Of a stretch of 64,000 bases of DNA, positions 34,169-42,334 are shown in pieces. Numbering within the stretch: position 1 is the stretch's first letter; every line of letters begins with the position of its first letter. The DNA is from an uncultured Subdoligranulum sp. (GTDB lineage Bacteria; Bacillota; Clostridia; Christensenellales; CAG-314), in NCBI GenBank assembly GCA_902496185.1, contig CABUZX010000003.1:26857-90856 (forward strand). Reading direction: 5' to 3'. Below the pieces are notes generated by a model that was not told where the DNA came from, did not search any database, and worked only from the letters and a program-made list of their open reading frames with translations. The position numbers and the translations under genes were made by a program.

Positions 34169-35392
34169 TTAGACTGTTCGCAATATGTCAAACGGATACA
34201 AAGTATAAGGGCAATCAAAGCTGAGTATTTGCTGAACTATTTTTGCGTCACAAACCTTGTTGCCTTTTTGGTCTTTGAGGTTTTTTATTTCCACCACTTT
34301 ACCAAAACTTTCGCGCGGTGACAAAATTTCCACCTTTTGTCCTTCCAAAAACCTGCTACGCATTTCTACCGTAGCCACTCCGTCGCTATAATCTTTTACA
34401 ACTGCCAAAAACTCGCTGTCACCAACGGCTCTACTTGTTTCATAGTTTTGACGTATATCGCCGTCGTCAAAAGCAAATCCTTCAGTAAACTGTCTATGAG
34501 TGGTTTTGCACAATTCTTTTAGCAAATTTTCGTCAAGGCAATATCCGTTTTTATCCGAATAATAAGCGTCAATCGCGCGCCTATAAGCGTTGACGACGGT
34601 TGCGACGTAATAAGGAGACTTCATTCTACCTTCTATCTTAAAGGACGCCACCCCGCACTCAATAAGCTGTGGCAAACGACGTATAAGGTTTAAATCCTTG
34701 CTATTAAAAACGTACGTCCCCCTTTGGTCTTGCCTGACTTGCATGGGGTTTTCGGGATGAGCGTCTTCGGTAATTTGCCATGACCAACGGCACGCCTGCA
34801 CGCATTCGCCCCTGTTTGCGTTGCGTCCCGTAAGGTAATTGGACATAAGGCATCTACCGCTATAACTTATACACATAGCGCCGTGCACGAAAATTTCCGT
34901 CTCGCAATCGGGTACAAAACGGTTGATTTCCGCTATATCCGAATAAGTACACTCTCTTGCAAGCACTACGCGTTGCACGCCTTGCTTGCGCCAAAAATCA
35001 ACGGCGTATTTGTTGAGAGTGTTTGCCTGCGTAGACAAATGAATATTTAATTGCGGAGCAACGGTTTTGCAAAAATCTATAACTCCTGCGTCGGACATAA
35101 TAACAGCGTCCACCTTTGCAGATTGCAAAAATAGCAAATAGTCTTTAAGTTGGTCAAAATCGTCGTTGTTAGCAAAAATATTTACCGTAACGTAAACTTT
35201 TTTACCCAAAGTGTGAGCGTATTCTACAGCGCGTTGAATTTCTTCGTAAGAAAAATTATCGGCAAAAGCGCGCAAACCGAAACTTTTGCCCGCAAGATAC
35301 ACTGCGTCCGCTCCAAAATGAAATGCCGTAAGCATTTTTTCCATATTGCCTGCAGGGGCAAGCAATTCTACTTTTGTTTGTCGTATATTCAT
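34169..35392 (-). CDS. U32 family protein, probable tRNA hydroxylation factor
   Basis: The 407-residue protein belongs to peptidase family U32. The N-terminus VELLAPAGNMEKMLTAFHFGADAVYLAG and the family signature EIFVHGAMCISYSGRCLMSNYLTGRNANRGECVQACRW (Cys residues that can hold an Fe-S cluster) are complete. Bacterial members of this group are now linked to 5-hydroxyuridine formation at tRNA position 34 (TrhP) or 23S rRNA modification (RlhA), rather than to proteolysis. ATG 35392 starts 10 nt after the RNase J stop, on the same strand, so co-transcription is likely. Confidence 0.85.
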   Translation of the reverse strand: MNIRQTKVELLAPAGNMEKMLTAFHFGADAVYLAGKSFGLRAFADNFSYEEIQRAVEYAHTLGKKVYVTVNIFANNDDFDQLKDYLLFLQSAKVDAVIMSDAGVIDFCKTVAPQLNIHLSTQANTLNKYAVDFWRKQGVQRVVLARECTYSDIAEINRFVPDCETEIFVHGAMCISYSGRCLMSNYLTGRNANRGECVQACRWSWQITEDAHPENPMQVRQDQRGTYVFNSKDLNLIRRLPQLIECGVASFKIEGRMKSPYYVATVVNAYRRAIDAYYSDKNGYCLDENLLKELCKTTHRQFTEGFAFDDGDIRQNYETSRAVGDSEFLAVVKDYSDGVATVEMRSRFLEGQKVEILSPRESFGKVVEIKNLKDQKGNKVCDAKIVQQILSFDCPYTLYPFDILRTV

Positions 35393-35402
35393 ATCGTTTT
35401 AA

Positions 35403-37466
35403 TCAGTTTTCTAAAATAATAGGTATAATCATTGGATAACGGTCGTACTTTTTGCGGAAGTAACTTTTGATTGGTTTTTGTATCAGTTGTTTGGTAATGC
35501 TTACGTTAAGTTCCTTCAAGTCTACTTCTTCTATTGCCGTACTTGCGAGTTTTTTCAATTCTTCCACCGTATCGCTATTACTATCGTCACCGGTATAAAT
35601 ACATCCGCGACTGATAATATCTGGACCGCTGGTCACTATTCCCTGCGTAGTATCTACGCCGACCAACACCAACACTATACCTTCTTCCGCAAGAGTGCGA
35701 CGGTCCTTCAAGACGTTTTGCCCTACGTCGCCCACCATCAAACCGTCAACCAAGACGATTCCGCTTGGAACTTTATCTTTGATTGCAATTTTGCGTGACG
35801 TCATCTCCACAACGTCGCCTATTTCTGGCACTACTATATTGATTTCAGGCGTACCGAGCGAAGTTGCAAGTCTTGCGTGTTGACTTAAATGTCGATATTC
35901 GCCGTGAATAGGTATAAAAAACTTGGGCTTAAGCAAAGAATGCATAAGCTTAAGTTCTTCCCTACAGGCGTGCCCTGAAACGTGTACGTCGGCAAGACTG
36001 CTGTAAATAACCGTCGCGCCCAACCTGTAAAGGTTGTTGATAACCTTGTAAACGTCCTTTTCGTTACCGGGAATAGGACTTGCGGAAATAACTATGGTAT
36101 CGTTTTTGCCTATGGCTATTTTGTTGAATTGTCCGCTTGCCATACGCGTAAGAGCCGACATAGGCTCACCCTGCGTACCCGTAGCAAGTATACATACTTC
36201 GCCGTCGGGAAGATTTTTTGTTTTTTCAATATCGACTACGTCTTTTTCGTCGTAGGTAATCATACCTGCCTTGCGAGCAGTATCCACTACTTTTGACATA
36301 CTTCTTCCGCCAAAAGCTATTTTTCGACCACTTTCCCTTGCAAGATCCATTATTTGTTGAACTCTATCTACGTTAGAGGCAAAAGTCGCAATAATAAGCC
36401 TGCGTCCGACGTTGCTATTAAAAACCTTTCGCAAAGTATCGGTAACTACCACTTCGCTCATTGTGTATCCCGGTCTTTCGACGTTTGTGGATTCTGCCAT
36501 CAAAAGCGCGACGCCGTTTTTGCCAAGTTCCGCAATACGGTGAATATTCATAACGTGTCCGCCTATAGGCGTGTAATCAATCTTAAAGTCTCCCGTCAAA
36601 AATACCATACCCACGGGGGTTTTTAAAGCAATTGCCATACTGTCGGCAATACTGTGGCAAACGTGTACGAACTCCGCCTGAAAACTCCCCAAACTGATAC
36701 GGCTAGTTTCGTCGACTTTTATCAAACGATAATTTTCGATAGAATGTTCGACAAGCTTATTTTCCACCAGCGCCAACGTCAACCTACTACCGTATACGTC
36801 CACGTTGATTTCCTTTAACAAATACGGCACACCGCCAATATGGTCCTCGTGTCCGTGGGTAAGCAAAAGTCCGCGTATTTTTTGGCGGTTTTCCTTAAGG
36901 TAAGTGACGTCGGGTATAACTATATCTACGCCGGGCATTTCCGCAGTAGGAAAACTCAACCCCGCGTCCACTATAACTATATCGTTGCCGTATTCGAATA
37001 CCGTCATATTTTTGCCGATTTCGCCTACTCCACCCAAAAACATTATTTTAAGTTTTTTGTTACTTTTGCTCTGACTCTCAAGCAACTTGTTGGTTGGGGC
37101 GGAATCAGCCATTAGAGTTTTTAATTCCGTACTTAAATAATCTTCTTCCATAACGTTTACTTTTTGTAATTTGTTTGATTTTGGCAAGGTTGCATTTTTC
37201 TTTTTTTGTACCTGCATATACTCCGCAAAACTGAGTTTTTTGGACGGTCTTTGGGTTGTTTTACTTTCGTAAACAATTTTTGCTTCCGCGCGTTTTTGCG
37301 CCGTCGTCTTTTTTGTCAAATCCGATTTTGTTACTCTCGGATTTTTTGATTTTTTTTGTTGTTTATTTTCAAACGGATCTCGATGGCTTTTTCTGTTTTT
37401 TGCAAGTCTGTCTAAATTAATCCCCTGCCCGTTTGGTCTAATTTGTTTTGATTTTGTTTCTTTCAT
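35403..37466 (-). CDS. rnjA: Ribonuclease J with a long basic N-terminal extension
   Basis: The 687-residue metallo-beta-lactamase/beta-CASP ribonuclease takes part in mRNA decay and rRNA maturation by 5'-3' exo- and endo-cleavage. The core begins at about residue 138 (KLKIMFLGGVGEIGKN) and contains the zinc motif THGHEDHIGG at residues 203-212, GDFKIDYTP, and the beta-CASP and C-terminal domains. About 137 residues of Lys/Gln/Ser-rich, probably disordered sequence precede the core; usual RNase J proteins of about 555 residues lack this. AAGGAAA lies before ATG 37466. It resembles the extended RNase J of some actinobacteria and clostridia, where the tail may bind RNA (inference). Confidence 0.95.
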   Translation of the reverse strand: MKETKSKQIRPNGQGINLDRLAKNRKSHRDPFENKQQKKSKNPRVTKSDLTKKTTAQKRAEAKIVYESKTTQRPSKKLSFAEYMQVQKKKNATLPKSNKLQKVNVMEEDYLSTELKTLMADSAPTNKLLESQSKSNKKLKIMFLGGVGEIGKNMTVFEYGNDIVIVDAGLSFPTAEMPGVDIVIPDVTYLKENRQKIRGLLLTHGHEDHIGGVPYLLKEINVDVYGSRLTLALVENKLVEHSIENYRLIKVDETSRISLGSFQAEFVHVCHSIADSMAIALKTPVGMVFLTGDFKIDYTPIGGHVMNIHRIAELGKNGVALLMAESTNVERPGYTMSEVVVTDTLRKVFNSNVGRRLIIATFASNVDRVQQIMDLARESGRKIAFGGRSMSKVVDTARKAGMITYDEKDVVDIEKTKNLPDGEVCILATGTQGEPMSALTRMASGQFNKIAIGKNDTIVISASPIPGNEKDVYKVINNLYRLGATVIYSSLADVHVSGHACREELKLMHSLLKPKFFIPIHGEYRHLSQHARLATSLGTPEINIVVPEIGDVVEMTSRKIAIKDKVPSGIVLVDGLMVGDVGQNVLKDRRTLAEEGIVLVLVGVDTTQGIVTSGPDIISRGCIYTGDDSNSDTVEELKKLASTAIEEVDLKELNVSITKQLIQKPIKSYFRKKYDRYPMIIPIILEN

Positions 37467-37795
37467 AGTTTCCTTATATATACACTAAAACAGTCGTTAA
37501 TTTTATTAAACAATTTTACATTTTATTATAATACAAATTTTAAATATTGCCAAATATTTTTTGCCACAAAAGGTATTATTTTTGCGAAAAAAATTTAAAA
37601 AAGCCCGTTTTTATTTAGAATATAAATTAAATTTACTTTACGAAAAAAAAGTAAACAAACAGTTGTAAAATTTAGATAAATATTTCGATTTTTGGTTGCT
37701 TTTTTTTATTTTCGGTGTATAATATATCTTGGTGCTAAAAGCATCAAAAAATATAGATAAAACGCCTTTGGGCGTACAAAAGTGAGGAGATTTTT
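37467..37795. other. AT-rich divergent spacer rnjA / serC
   Basis: These 329 nt hold no gene. The serC promoter is at 37696-37723. The serC leader contains two small hairpins (GGTGCT/AGCATC-type near 37731-37745 and ACGCC/GGGCGT near 37761-37775). I recognise no known riboswitch or T-box. Confidence 0.6.
37696..37723 (+). promoter_or_regulatory. Candidate promoter of serC
   Basis: TTGCTT and TATAAT are separated by 16 nt, about 70 nt before the serC ATG. Confidence 0.6.
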
Positions 37796-38881
37796 ATGGA
37801 AAACAGAGTGTACAATTTTTCTGCAGGTCCGTCAATTTTGCCGGAAGAAGTTTTGAAAGAAGTGCAACGTGACATGTTGAACTATGCTGGCACAGGCATG
37901 AGCATTACGGAAATGAGCCACCGTAGCAAGCCCTACATGGCAGTCAACGAGGAAGCTCAAGCTTTGCTGAGAGAACTTCTCAATATCCCCGACAATTATT
38001 ACGTTTTGTTCGTTCAAGGTGGCGCTTCCACTCAATTTGCTTGCATACCGTTAAACCTTCTTGGCAAAAACAAAAAAGCCGATTACGTATTGAGTGGCAA
38101 CTTTGCTAGCAAAGCATACGAAGAAGCTTGCCGTTACGGCGACATCCACGTTGCAGGCAGTAGCAAAGCTGACAAATATACCTACATACCCAAAGAGTTG
38201 GATATCCGCTCTGACGCAGCATATTTGCACATTACAACCAACAACACCATTTTTGGTACGAGATACAACGAATTGCCAAAAACAAACGTACCTATCGTTG
38301 CCGACCTCTCCAGCGAAATTTTGTCAAGAGTAATTAACGTAAACGACTATGCTGTTATTTACGCAGGCGCTCAAAAGAATATTGCTCCCGCAGGCGTGAC
38401 CATCGTTATCGCTCGCAAGGATTTAGTTGACAATCAGGAAAACGTAATGGAATGTTGCCCCACCATGCTCAAGTGGAAGACTCAGGCTGACAACGACAGT
38501 TTGTACAACACTCCGCCGTGCTTCTCAATTTATACGGCTATGTTGGTATTCCGTCACCTCAAAAAGTTGGGTGGCGTACCTGCAATCCAAAAAATCAACG
38601 AAGAAAAAGCAGCCTTGCTCTATGACTTTATTGACAATAGCAAACTCTTTAAGTCAACCGTCGCTAAGGAAGACCGCTCTATCATGAACGTTCCGTTCGT
38701 AACCGGTGACCCCGATATGGACGCAAAATTCGTAAAGGAAGCAACGGAAAACGGACTCACCACACTTAAGGGACACAAACTCGTTGGCGGTATGCGCGCA
38801 AGTATCTACAATGCTATGCCAATCGAAGGCGTAAAGAAACTCGTAGAATTTATGAAGAAATTCGAAAAGGAAAACGCTTAA
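37796..38881 (+). CDS. serC: Phosphoserine aminotransferase
   Basis: SerC makes 3-phosphoserine from 3-phosphohydroxypyruvate and glutamate. The 361-residue PLP enzyme begins VYNFSAGPSILPEEVL, as SerC always does. It has FVQGGASTQFACIPLNLL, the ADLSSEILSRVINV block followed by the PLP lysine in YAGAQKNIAPAG (near residue 199), and C-terminal GGMRASIYNAMP. AGGAG precedes the ATG. It is followed by serA 121 nt downstream. Confidence 0.97.
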   Translation: MENRVYNFSAGPSILPEEVLKEVQRDMLNYAGTGMSITEMSHRSKPYMAVNEEAQALLRELLNIPDNYYVLFVQGGASTQFACIPLNLLGKNKKADYVLSGNFASKAYEEACRYGDIHVAGSSKADKYTYIPKELDIRSDAAYLHITTNNTIFGTRYNELPKTNVPIVADLSSEILSRVINVNDYAVIYAGAQKNIAPAGVTIVIARKDLVDNQENVMECCPTMLKWKTQADNDSLYNTPPCFSIYTAMLVFRHLKKLGGVPAIQKINEEKAALLYDFIDNSKLFKSTVAKEDRSIMNVPFVTGDPDMDAKFVKEATENGLTTLKGHKLVGGMRASIYNAMPIEGVKKLVEFMKKFEKENA

Positions 38882-38906
38882 TCACAATTTAAATACGTTA
38901 TCTACG

Positions 38907-38945
38907 TCAAAACCCAAATCGGCTCGTTTCCCTTTTGGGTTTTGA
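38907..38945 (+). other. Hairpin between serC and serA
   Basis: The 12-bp perfect stem TCAAAACCCAAA / TTTGGGTTTTGA has a 15-nt loop and no T run behind it. It may set the relative levels of the two cistrons rather than end transcription. Confidence 0.5.
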
Positions 38946-39002
38946 TTTGAAGTTTGTCGGATTGACAAATTACTGCAAATACAATTATAAAGGTGAAATA
39001 AA

Positions 39003-40157
39003 ATGAAAGAAGTTTTGAGATTAAATGAAATCAGTCCACTCGTAAATTCCGTTTTTGAAGACAAATACGTAATGACTAAAGACGCTAAAGAACCGGTCGG
39101 CGTTCTCGTACGCAGTTTTGCAATGCACGAATACGATTTGCCGAAATCCGTTTTATGCGTTGCCCGCGCAGGCGCAGGCACAAACAATATTCCTTGCGAC
39201 AAATATGCTGAACAAGGCGTTGTAGTATTCAACACCCCCGGCGCAAACGCAAACGCAGTTAAGGAACTCGTTCTTGCAGGTATGCTTTGTTGTGGTAGAA
39301 ACTTTGTTGCCGGTACAAACTGGGCGCAAGGTCTCGTAGACGGCGAAAAAACCGTTGCAGAACAAGTAGAAAGTGGCAAAAAACAATTTGTCGGCACGGA
39401 AATCAAGGGCAAAACCCTCGGCATTATGGGTTTGGGCGCAATCGGAAGATTGGTTGCAGAAGCAGCTCTTGCTCTCGGTATGGAAGTCGTAGGATACGAC
39501 CCATTCCTCTCTAAGGAAGCAGAAAAAACCCTCGACGAAAGAATCAAAGTTTTGGACAACACCTTTGACCTTTACTCTTTGGCAGACTACATTACCTTCC
39601 ACGTACCTCTTACCCCCGAAACAAGAGGCACAATTAACGCTGCAAATATTTCAAAGATGAAAGACGGCGTAAACATCATCAACTGCAGTCGTGGCGAACT
39701 TGCAAATTACGACGACGTAAAAGCAGCAGTAGCAAGTGGCAAAATCAACCGTTACGTTACGGACTTCCCCTGCGCTGATATGTTGGGCGTAAAGAACATC
39801 ATTACCTTCCCCCACCTTGGCGCAAGTACTGCTGAAGCAGAAGATAACTGCGCTGTAATGGCAGCAAGAGAATTGGTAAACTTTGTAGAAAAAGGCAATA
39901 TCGTCAATAGTGTTAACTATCCTGCAATCAATCTTGACAGCAAAGGCGCGCAACGTATCGTAGTGCTTTACAAAGATGCAGAAGGTATCACCGACAAGTT
40001 TAACGAAGTACTTTGCCCGTTTGGTATCGTAGGTTTTAACTCAAAATCCAAAAAAGCTTACGGCGCAAGCTTGTTTAACCTCAACAAAAAAGCTTCCGCA
40101 GAAGCAATCTCCGCAATCGAAGCAATCGAAGGCGTAACGAGAGTACTCGCAATCTAA
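39003..40157 (+). CDS. serA: D-3-phosphoglycerate dehydrogenase
   Basis: SerA oxidises 3-phosphoglycerate to 3-phosphohydroxypyruvate, the step before SerC. The 384-residue protein has the NAD-binding motif LGIMGLGAIGRLVAEAALALGMEVVGYDP near residues 138-166, catalytic blocks NCSRGELANYDDV and TFPHLGASTAEAEDN, and a short C-terminal ACT-like domain (IVVLYKDAEGITDKFNEVL) that may give feedback control. It is of the short type lacking the intervening domain. AAAGGTG lies before ATG 39003. Confidence 0.95.
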   Translation: MKEVLRLNEISPLVNSVFEDKYVMTKDAKEPVGVLVRSFAMHEYDLPKSVLCVARAGAGTNNIPCDKYAEQGVVVFNTPGANANAVKELVLAGMLCCGRNFVAGTNWAQGLVDGEKTVAEQVESGKKQFVGTEIKGKTLGIMGLGAIGRLVAEAALALGMEVVGYDPFLSKEAEKTLDERIKVLDNTFDLYSLADYITFHVPLTPETRGTINAANISKMKDGVNIINCSRGELANYDDVKAAVASGKINRYVTDFPCADMLGVKNIITFPHLGASTAEAEDNCAVMAARELVNFVEKGNIVNSVNYPAINLDSKGAQRIVVLYKDAEGITDKFNEVLCPFGIVGFNSKSKKAYGASLFNLNKKASAEAISAIEAIEGVTRVLAI

Positions 40158-40212
40158 TTAAAAATCATTTTTGACACAAAAAAACAACTCTTAAGAGCGT
40201 CAACAAAAGTAT

Positions 40213-40257
40213 AGCCCACTACACTTCGCAAAATGAGAAGTATAGTGGGCTTTTTTT
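40213..40257 (+). terminator. Terminator of serC-serA
   Basis: A 14-bp stem (AGCCCACTACACTT with AAGTATAGTGGGCT, one mismatch) is followed by seven T. Confidence 0.92.
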
Positions 40258-40271
40258 ACACAAAAGACAAG

Positions 40272-40733
40272 TTAAAACTGAATTCCCGTTTCTCTTATGG
40301 CTTCAGTTTTTGCTGAGCTGCAAATTTCTTTTGCAGTATTATCGTCTAAAGCTTTTTTAATTTCAATAATGATATTTTTTGCTTTTGATACCAAGTTGTT
40401 GGCAATATTAACTCCTTCTTCTACAGTTTGAAAATTAAATAGAGTTTTTTGTTTAGTAACTATGCTTTCATGTTCGGCAAAAAGTTTTTTAAGTTTTGGA
40501 TCTATACAATGGGGCATACCACGTCCACCATTAAACTTGCCTGTTTCATAATTAATATAGGTTTTGGCATCTGAAGGACTAACGGGAGTTAATTCCATAA
40601 TTCTTACTGTTATAAGACCTATTAGGGAGCCTTGTCTGTCAACAAGCGCTACGAAATCTTTGACCGCTTTATTTGCAATTGCCGCTTTAACTAATGCGTC
40701 TTTTAATTTAATTTTATAATAATTTTTATCCAT
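40272..40733 (-). CDS. Uncharacterised protein (153 aa)
   Basis: I do not recognise this protein. The start at ATG 40733 (MDKNYYKIKLKDALVKAAIANKAV) is tentative, as no clear ribosome site is visible; the frame stays open 14 codons upstream with a Lys/Ile-rich stretch that looks unlike coding sequence. The product is soluble and mostly helical, with one short Gly-rich segment (NGGRGMPHCID). The AT content is higher than in neighbours, so recent acquisition is possible. It converges with serA and precedes no clear partner. Confidence 0.6.
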   Translation of the reverse strand: MDKNYYKIKLKDALVKAAIANKAVKDFVALVDRQGSLIGLITVRIMELTPVSPSDAKTYINYETGKFNGGRGMPHCIDPKLKKLFAEHESIVTKQKTLFNFQTVEEGVNIANNLVSKAKNIIIEIKKALDDNTAKEICSSAKTEAIRETGIQF

Positions 40734-40853
40734 AATTAATCTTTTAATTATTATTTTTTTATTCACAAAAATCAAGTTAAAATGTTTATATTTTTAGCCT
40801 CGTGACTAAAAGTTATATACAAAACAATTTTTGCGTTATATATTGAAAAAAAT

Positions 40854-41078
40854 TTACATTTCCGAAATTACCGCATTGGGTTCTACCCTTTTTGCAAGTT
40901 GAGTAGTAATAGTCAAAACCTGTTGAGCCTTGTCCTCGTTTAGCTCTACCGTCAACACGGTAGGAGTACCAAATTGAATTTCAGCCGATTGTACGCCTTC
41001 GATTTGTTTGACGGCGTTACATACCTTGTTTGCACAATTTGGGCATTTTAAATTTTGTATAGAATATTTTTTGTTCAT
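40854..41078 (-). CDS. Heavy-metal-associated (CopZ-like) protein
   Basis: The 74-residue HMA-domain protein has the metal motif C12-P-N-C15 in LKCPNCANKV, the usual beta-alpha-beta-beta-alpha-beta pattern (EGVQSAEIQFGTPTVLTVEL), and no membrane segment. Such proteins carry Cu(I) or other soft metals to P-type ATPases. The Met usually found before the CxxC is Leu-Lys here. AAGGAG lies before ATG 41078. No metal ATPase is nearby. Confidence 0.85.
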   Translation of the reverse strand: MNKKYSIQNLKCPNCANKVCNAVKQIEGVQSAEIQFGTPTVLTVELNEDKAQQVLTITTQLAKRVEPNAVISEM

Positions 41079-41104
41079 AATACTTCTCCTTTTTATTTTT
41101 GTAT

Positions 41105-41135
41105 GACGACTCCGAGCGTTTATCTCGGAGTCGTC
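41105..41135 (-). terminator. Perfect hairpin downstream of RNase P RNA
   Basis: The 12-bp stem GACGACTCCGAG / CTCGGAGTCGTC with a 7-nt loop lies 8 nt past the rnpB 3' end. It has no T run on the minus strand (ATACAAAAATAAA follows), so it may be a processing or protective hairpin rather than a standard terminator. Confidence 0.6.
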
Positions 41136-41143
41136 GCAAAGAT

Positions 41144-41467
41144 TTGAGCGCAGTCTATAAGCCGAGTTCTGTATTTGACGGTTATCTATCTACGCCTTAC
41201 GTCTCCGCAAGGCTCTAGCGACATATCGAGACGTCGGGCAAACGTTTAGTCTCACTTCTTGCACCGAGCGGGGTTTACAGGAACGGCGTGTTACCACGTC
41301 GTTTGTGGGCTCTTACCCCACATTTCCACCCTTACCACGTAGTGGCGGTATATTTCTGTTGCACTTTCCTTAAAGTCGCCTTCACCGGGATTTCTCCGGC
41401 GCTCTGCCCTATGGTGCTCGGACTTTCCTCGTTGGATTGCTCCACCGCAACCGTCTGGCTGCCTCGT
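41144..41467 (-). ncRNA. rnpB: RNase P RNA (A-type-like)
   Basis: On the minus strand the RNA has the universal P4 strand GAGGAAAGTCCGAGC near the 5' end, GGGCAGAGCGCC, AGGAAAGTGCAACAGAAA, and the 3' P4 partner ACAGAACTCGGCTTATAGACTGC-type end. P1 forms between GAGGCAG at the 5' end and CTGCGCTC at the 3' end. It removes 5' leaders from pre-tRNAs. Ends are accurate to a few bases. It explains why apparent reading frames on both strands here are not genes. Confidence 0.96.
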
Positions 41468-41558
41468 ATTTGTTTTAACATTTTTTTTATATTTTGTCAA
41501 GCAACTCAAGCAACAAGTACAAGCCGTCGCAATAAAATACATCAGGAGACAAAAAAAT

Positions 41559-42254
41559 ATGTTATTTAACGCTTTTGCAACACTTTTTTCCAAAATATTT
41601 TTCTTTAGCGGATATTATTCCACAAACAATGCCTATCCAAAACCCCTACCACCCGAAGAAGAATCGGCGTGTATCAAAAAAATGCTCGAGGGAGATAAAC
41701 AAGCAAAGGAAAAACTCATCAAGCACAATATGCGCCTTGTTGCTCACATTGCAAAAAAGTACGCTCAAAAACAAAATCTTGAAGACACGATAAGCGTTGG
41801 CAGTATCGGCTTAATCAAAGGAGTAAACACTTTTTCTCTAAACAAAGGCTCAACGCTTGCAACCTATCTTGCGCGCTGTATCGAAAACGAAATACTGATG
41901 ATGTTGCGCTCGGACAAAAGATACAAAAATACAGTATATTTGTCGGACAAAATGGATACCGACAACGAGGGAAATGAATTTACTTTGTTAGACGTACTTT
42001 CGGTAAACGAGGAAAGCGTTTTTTTGCAGGCAGAACAAAGTATCCTTGCAAAAAGGCTCGACAAGGTAATGAAAACCAATCTTAGCGACAGAGAATATCA
42101 AATACTTGTTTTGCGCTACGGTCTTAACGGCAACACGCCACACACCCAGCTTGATACCGCAAAAAAATTTGAAATTAGCCGTAGTTACGTTTCACGCATT
42201 GAAACCAAAGCATTAAAAAAACTAAGAAAAGTACTCCGCCAACAAGATTTTTGA
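41559..42254 (+). CDS. sigK: RNA polymerase sporulation sigma factor SigK
   Basis: The 231-residue sigma-70-family factor starts with a hydrophobic pro-sequence (FATLFSKIFFFSGYY) before PLPPEEESACIKKMLEGDKQAKEKLIKHNMRLVAHIAKKY. It continues with region 2 (SVGSIGLIKGVNTFSLNKGSTLATYLARCIENEILMMLR) and region 4 (LSDREYQILVLRYGL...FEISRSYVSRIETKALKKLRK). This is the layout of pro-sigma-K/E; the EGNEFTLLDVL segment fits SigK best. SigK directs late mother-cell genes, including spore coat. The gene is uninterrupted, unlike skin-split versions. AGGAG precedes ATG 41559. The presence of SigK suggests spore formation or a sporulating ancestor. Confidence 0.85.
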   Translation: MLFNAFATLFSKIFFFSGYYSTNNAYPKPLPPEEESACIKKMLEGDKQAKEKLIKHNMRLVAHIAKKYAQKQNLEDTISVGSIGLIKGVNTFSLNKGSTLATYLARCIENEILMMLRSDKRYKNTVYLSDKMDTDNEGNEFTLLDVLSVNEESVFLQAEQSILAKRLDKVMKTNLSDREYQILVLRYGLNGNTPHTQLDTAKKFEISRSYVSRIETKALKKLRKVLRQQDF

Positions 42255-42278
42255 GCTCTTGCGTTAACAAACACTAAA

Positions 42279-42317
42279 AAAATACCGCAAATCCGTTTTT
42301 TGGACTGCGGTATTTTT
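42279..42317. terminator. Bidirectional terminator between sigK and tnaA
   Basis: The stem AAAATACCGCA / TGCGGTATTTT is flanked by A and T runs and lies between convergent genes. Confidence 0.88.
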
Positions 42318-42334
42318 GATAAATTTACCTTAAA

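Noticed and set aside
41288..41593. Open frames on both strands of about 95-100 codons
   Set aside because: They lie mostly within RNase P RNA; no ribosome site or protein-like composition.
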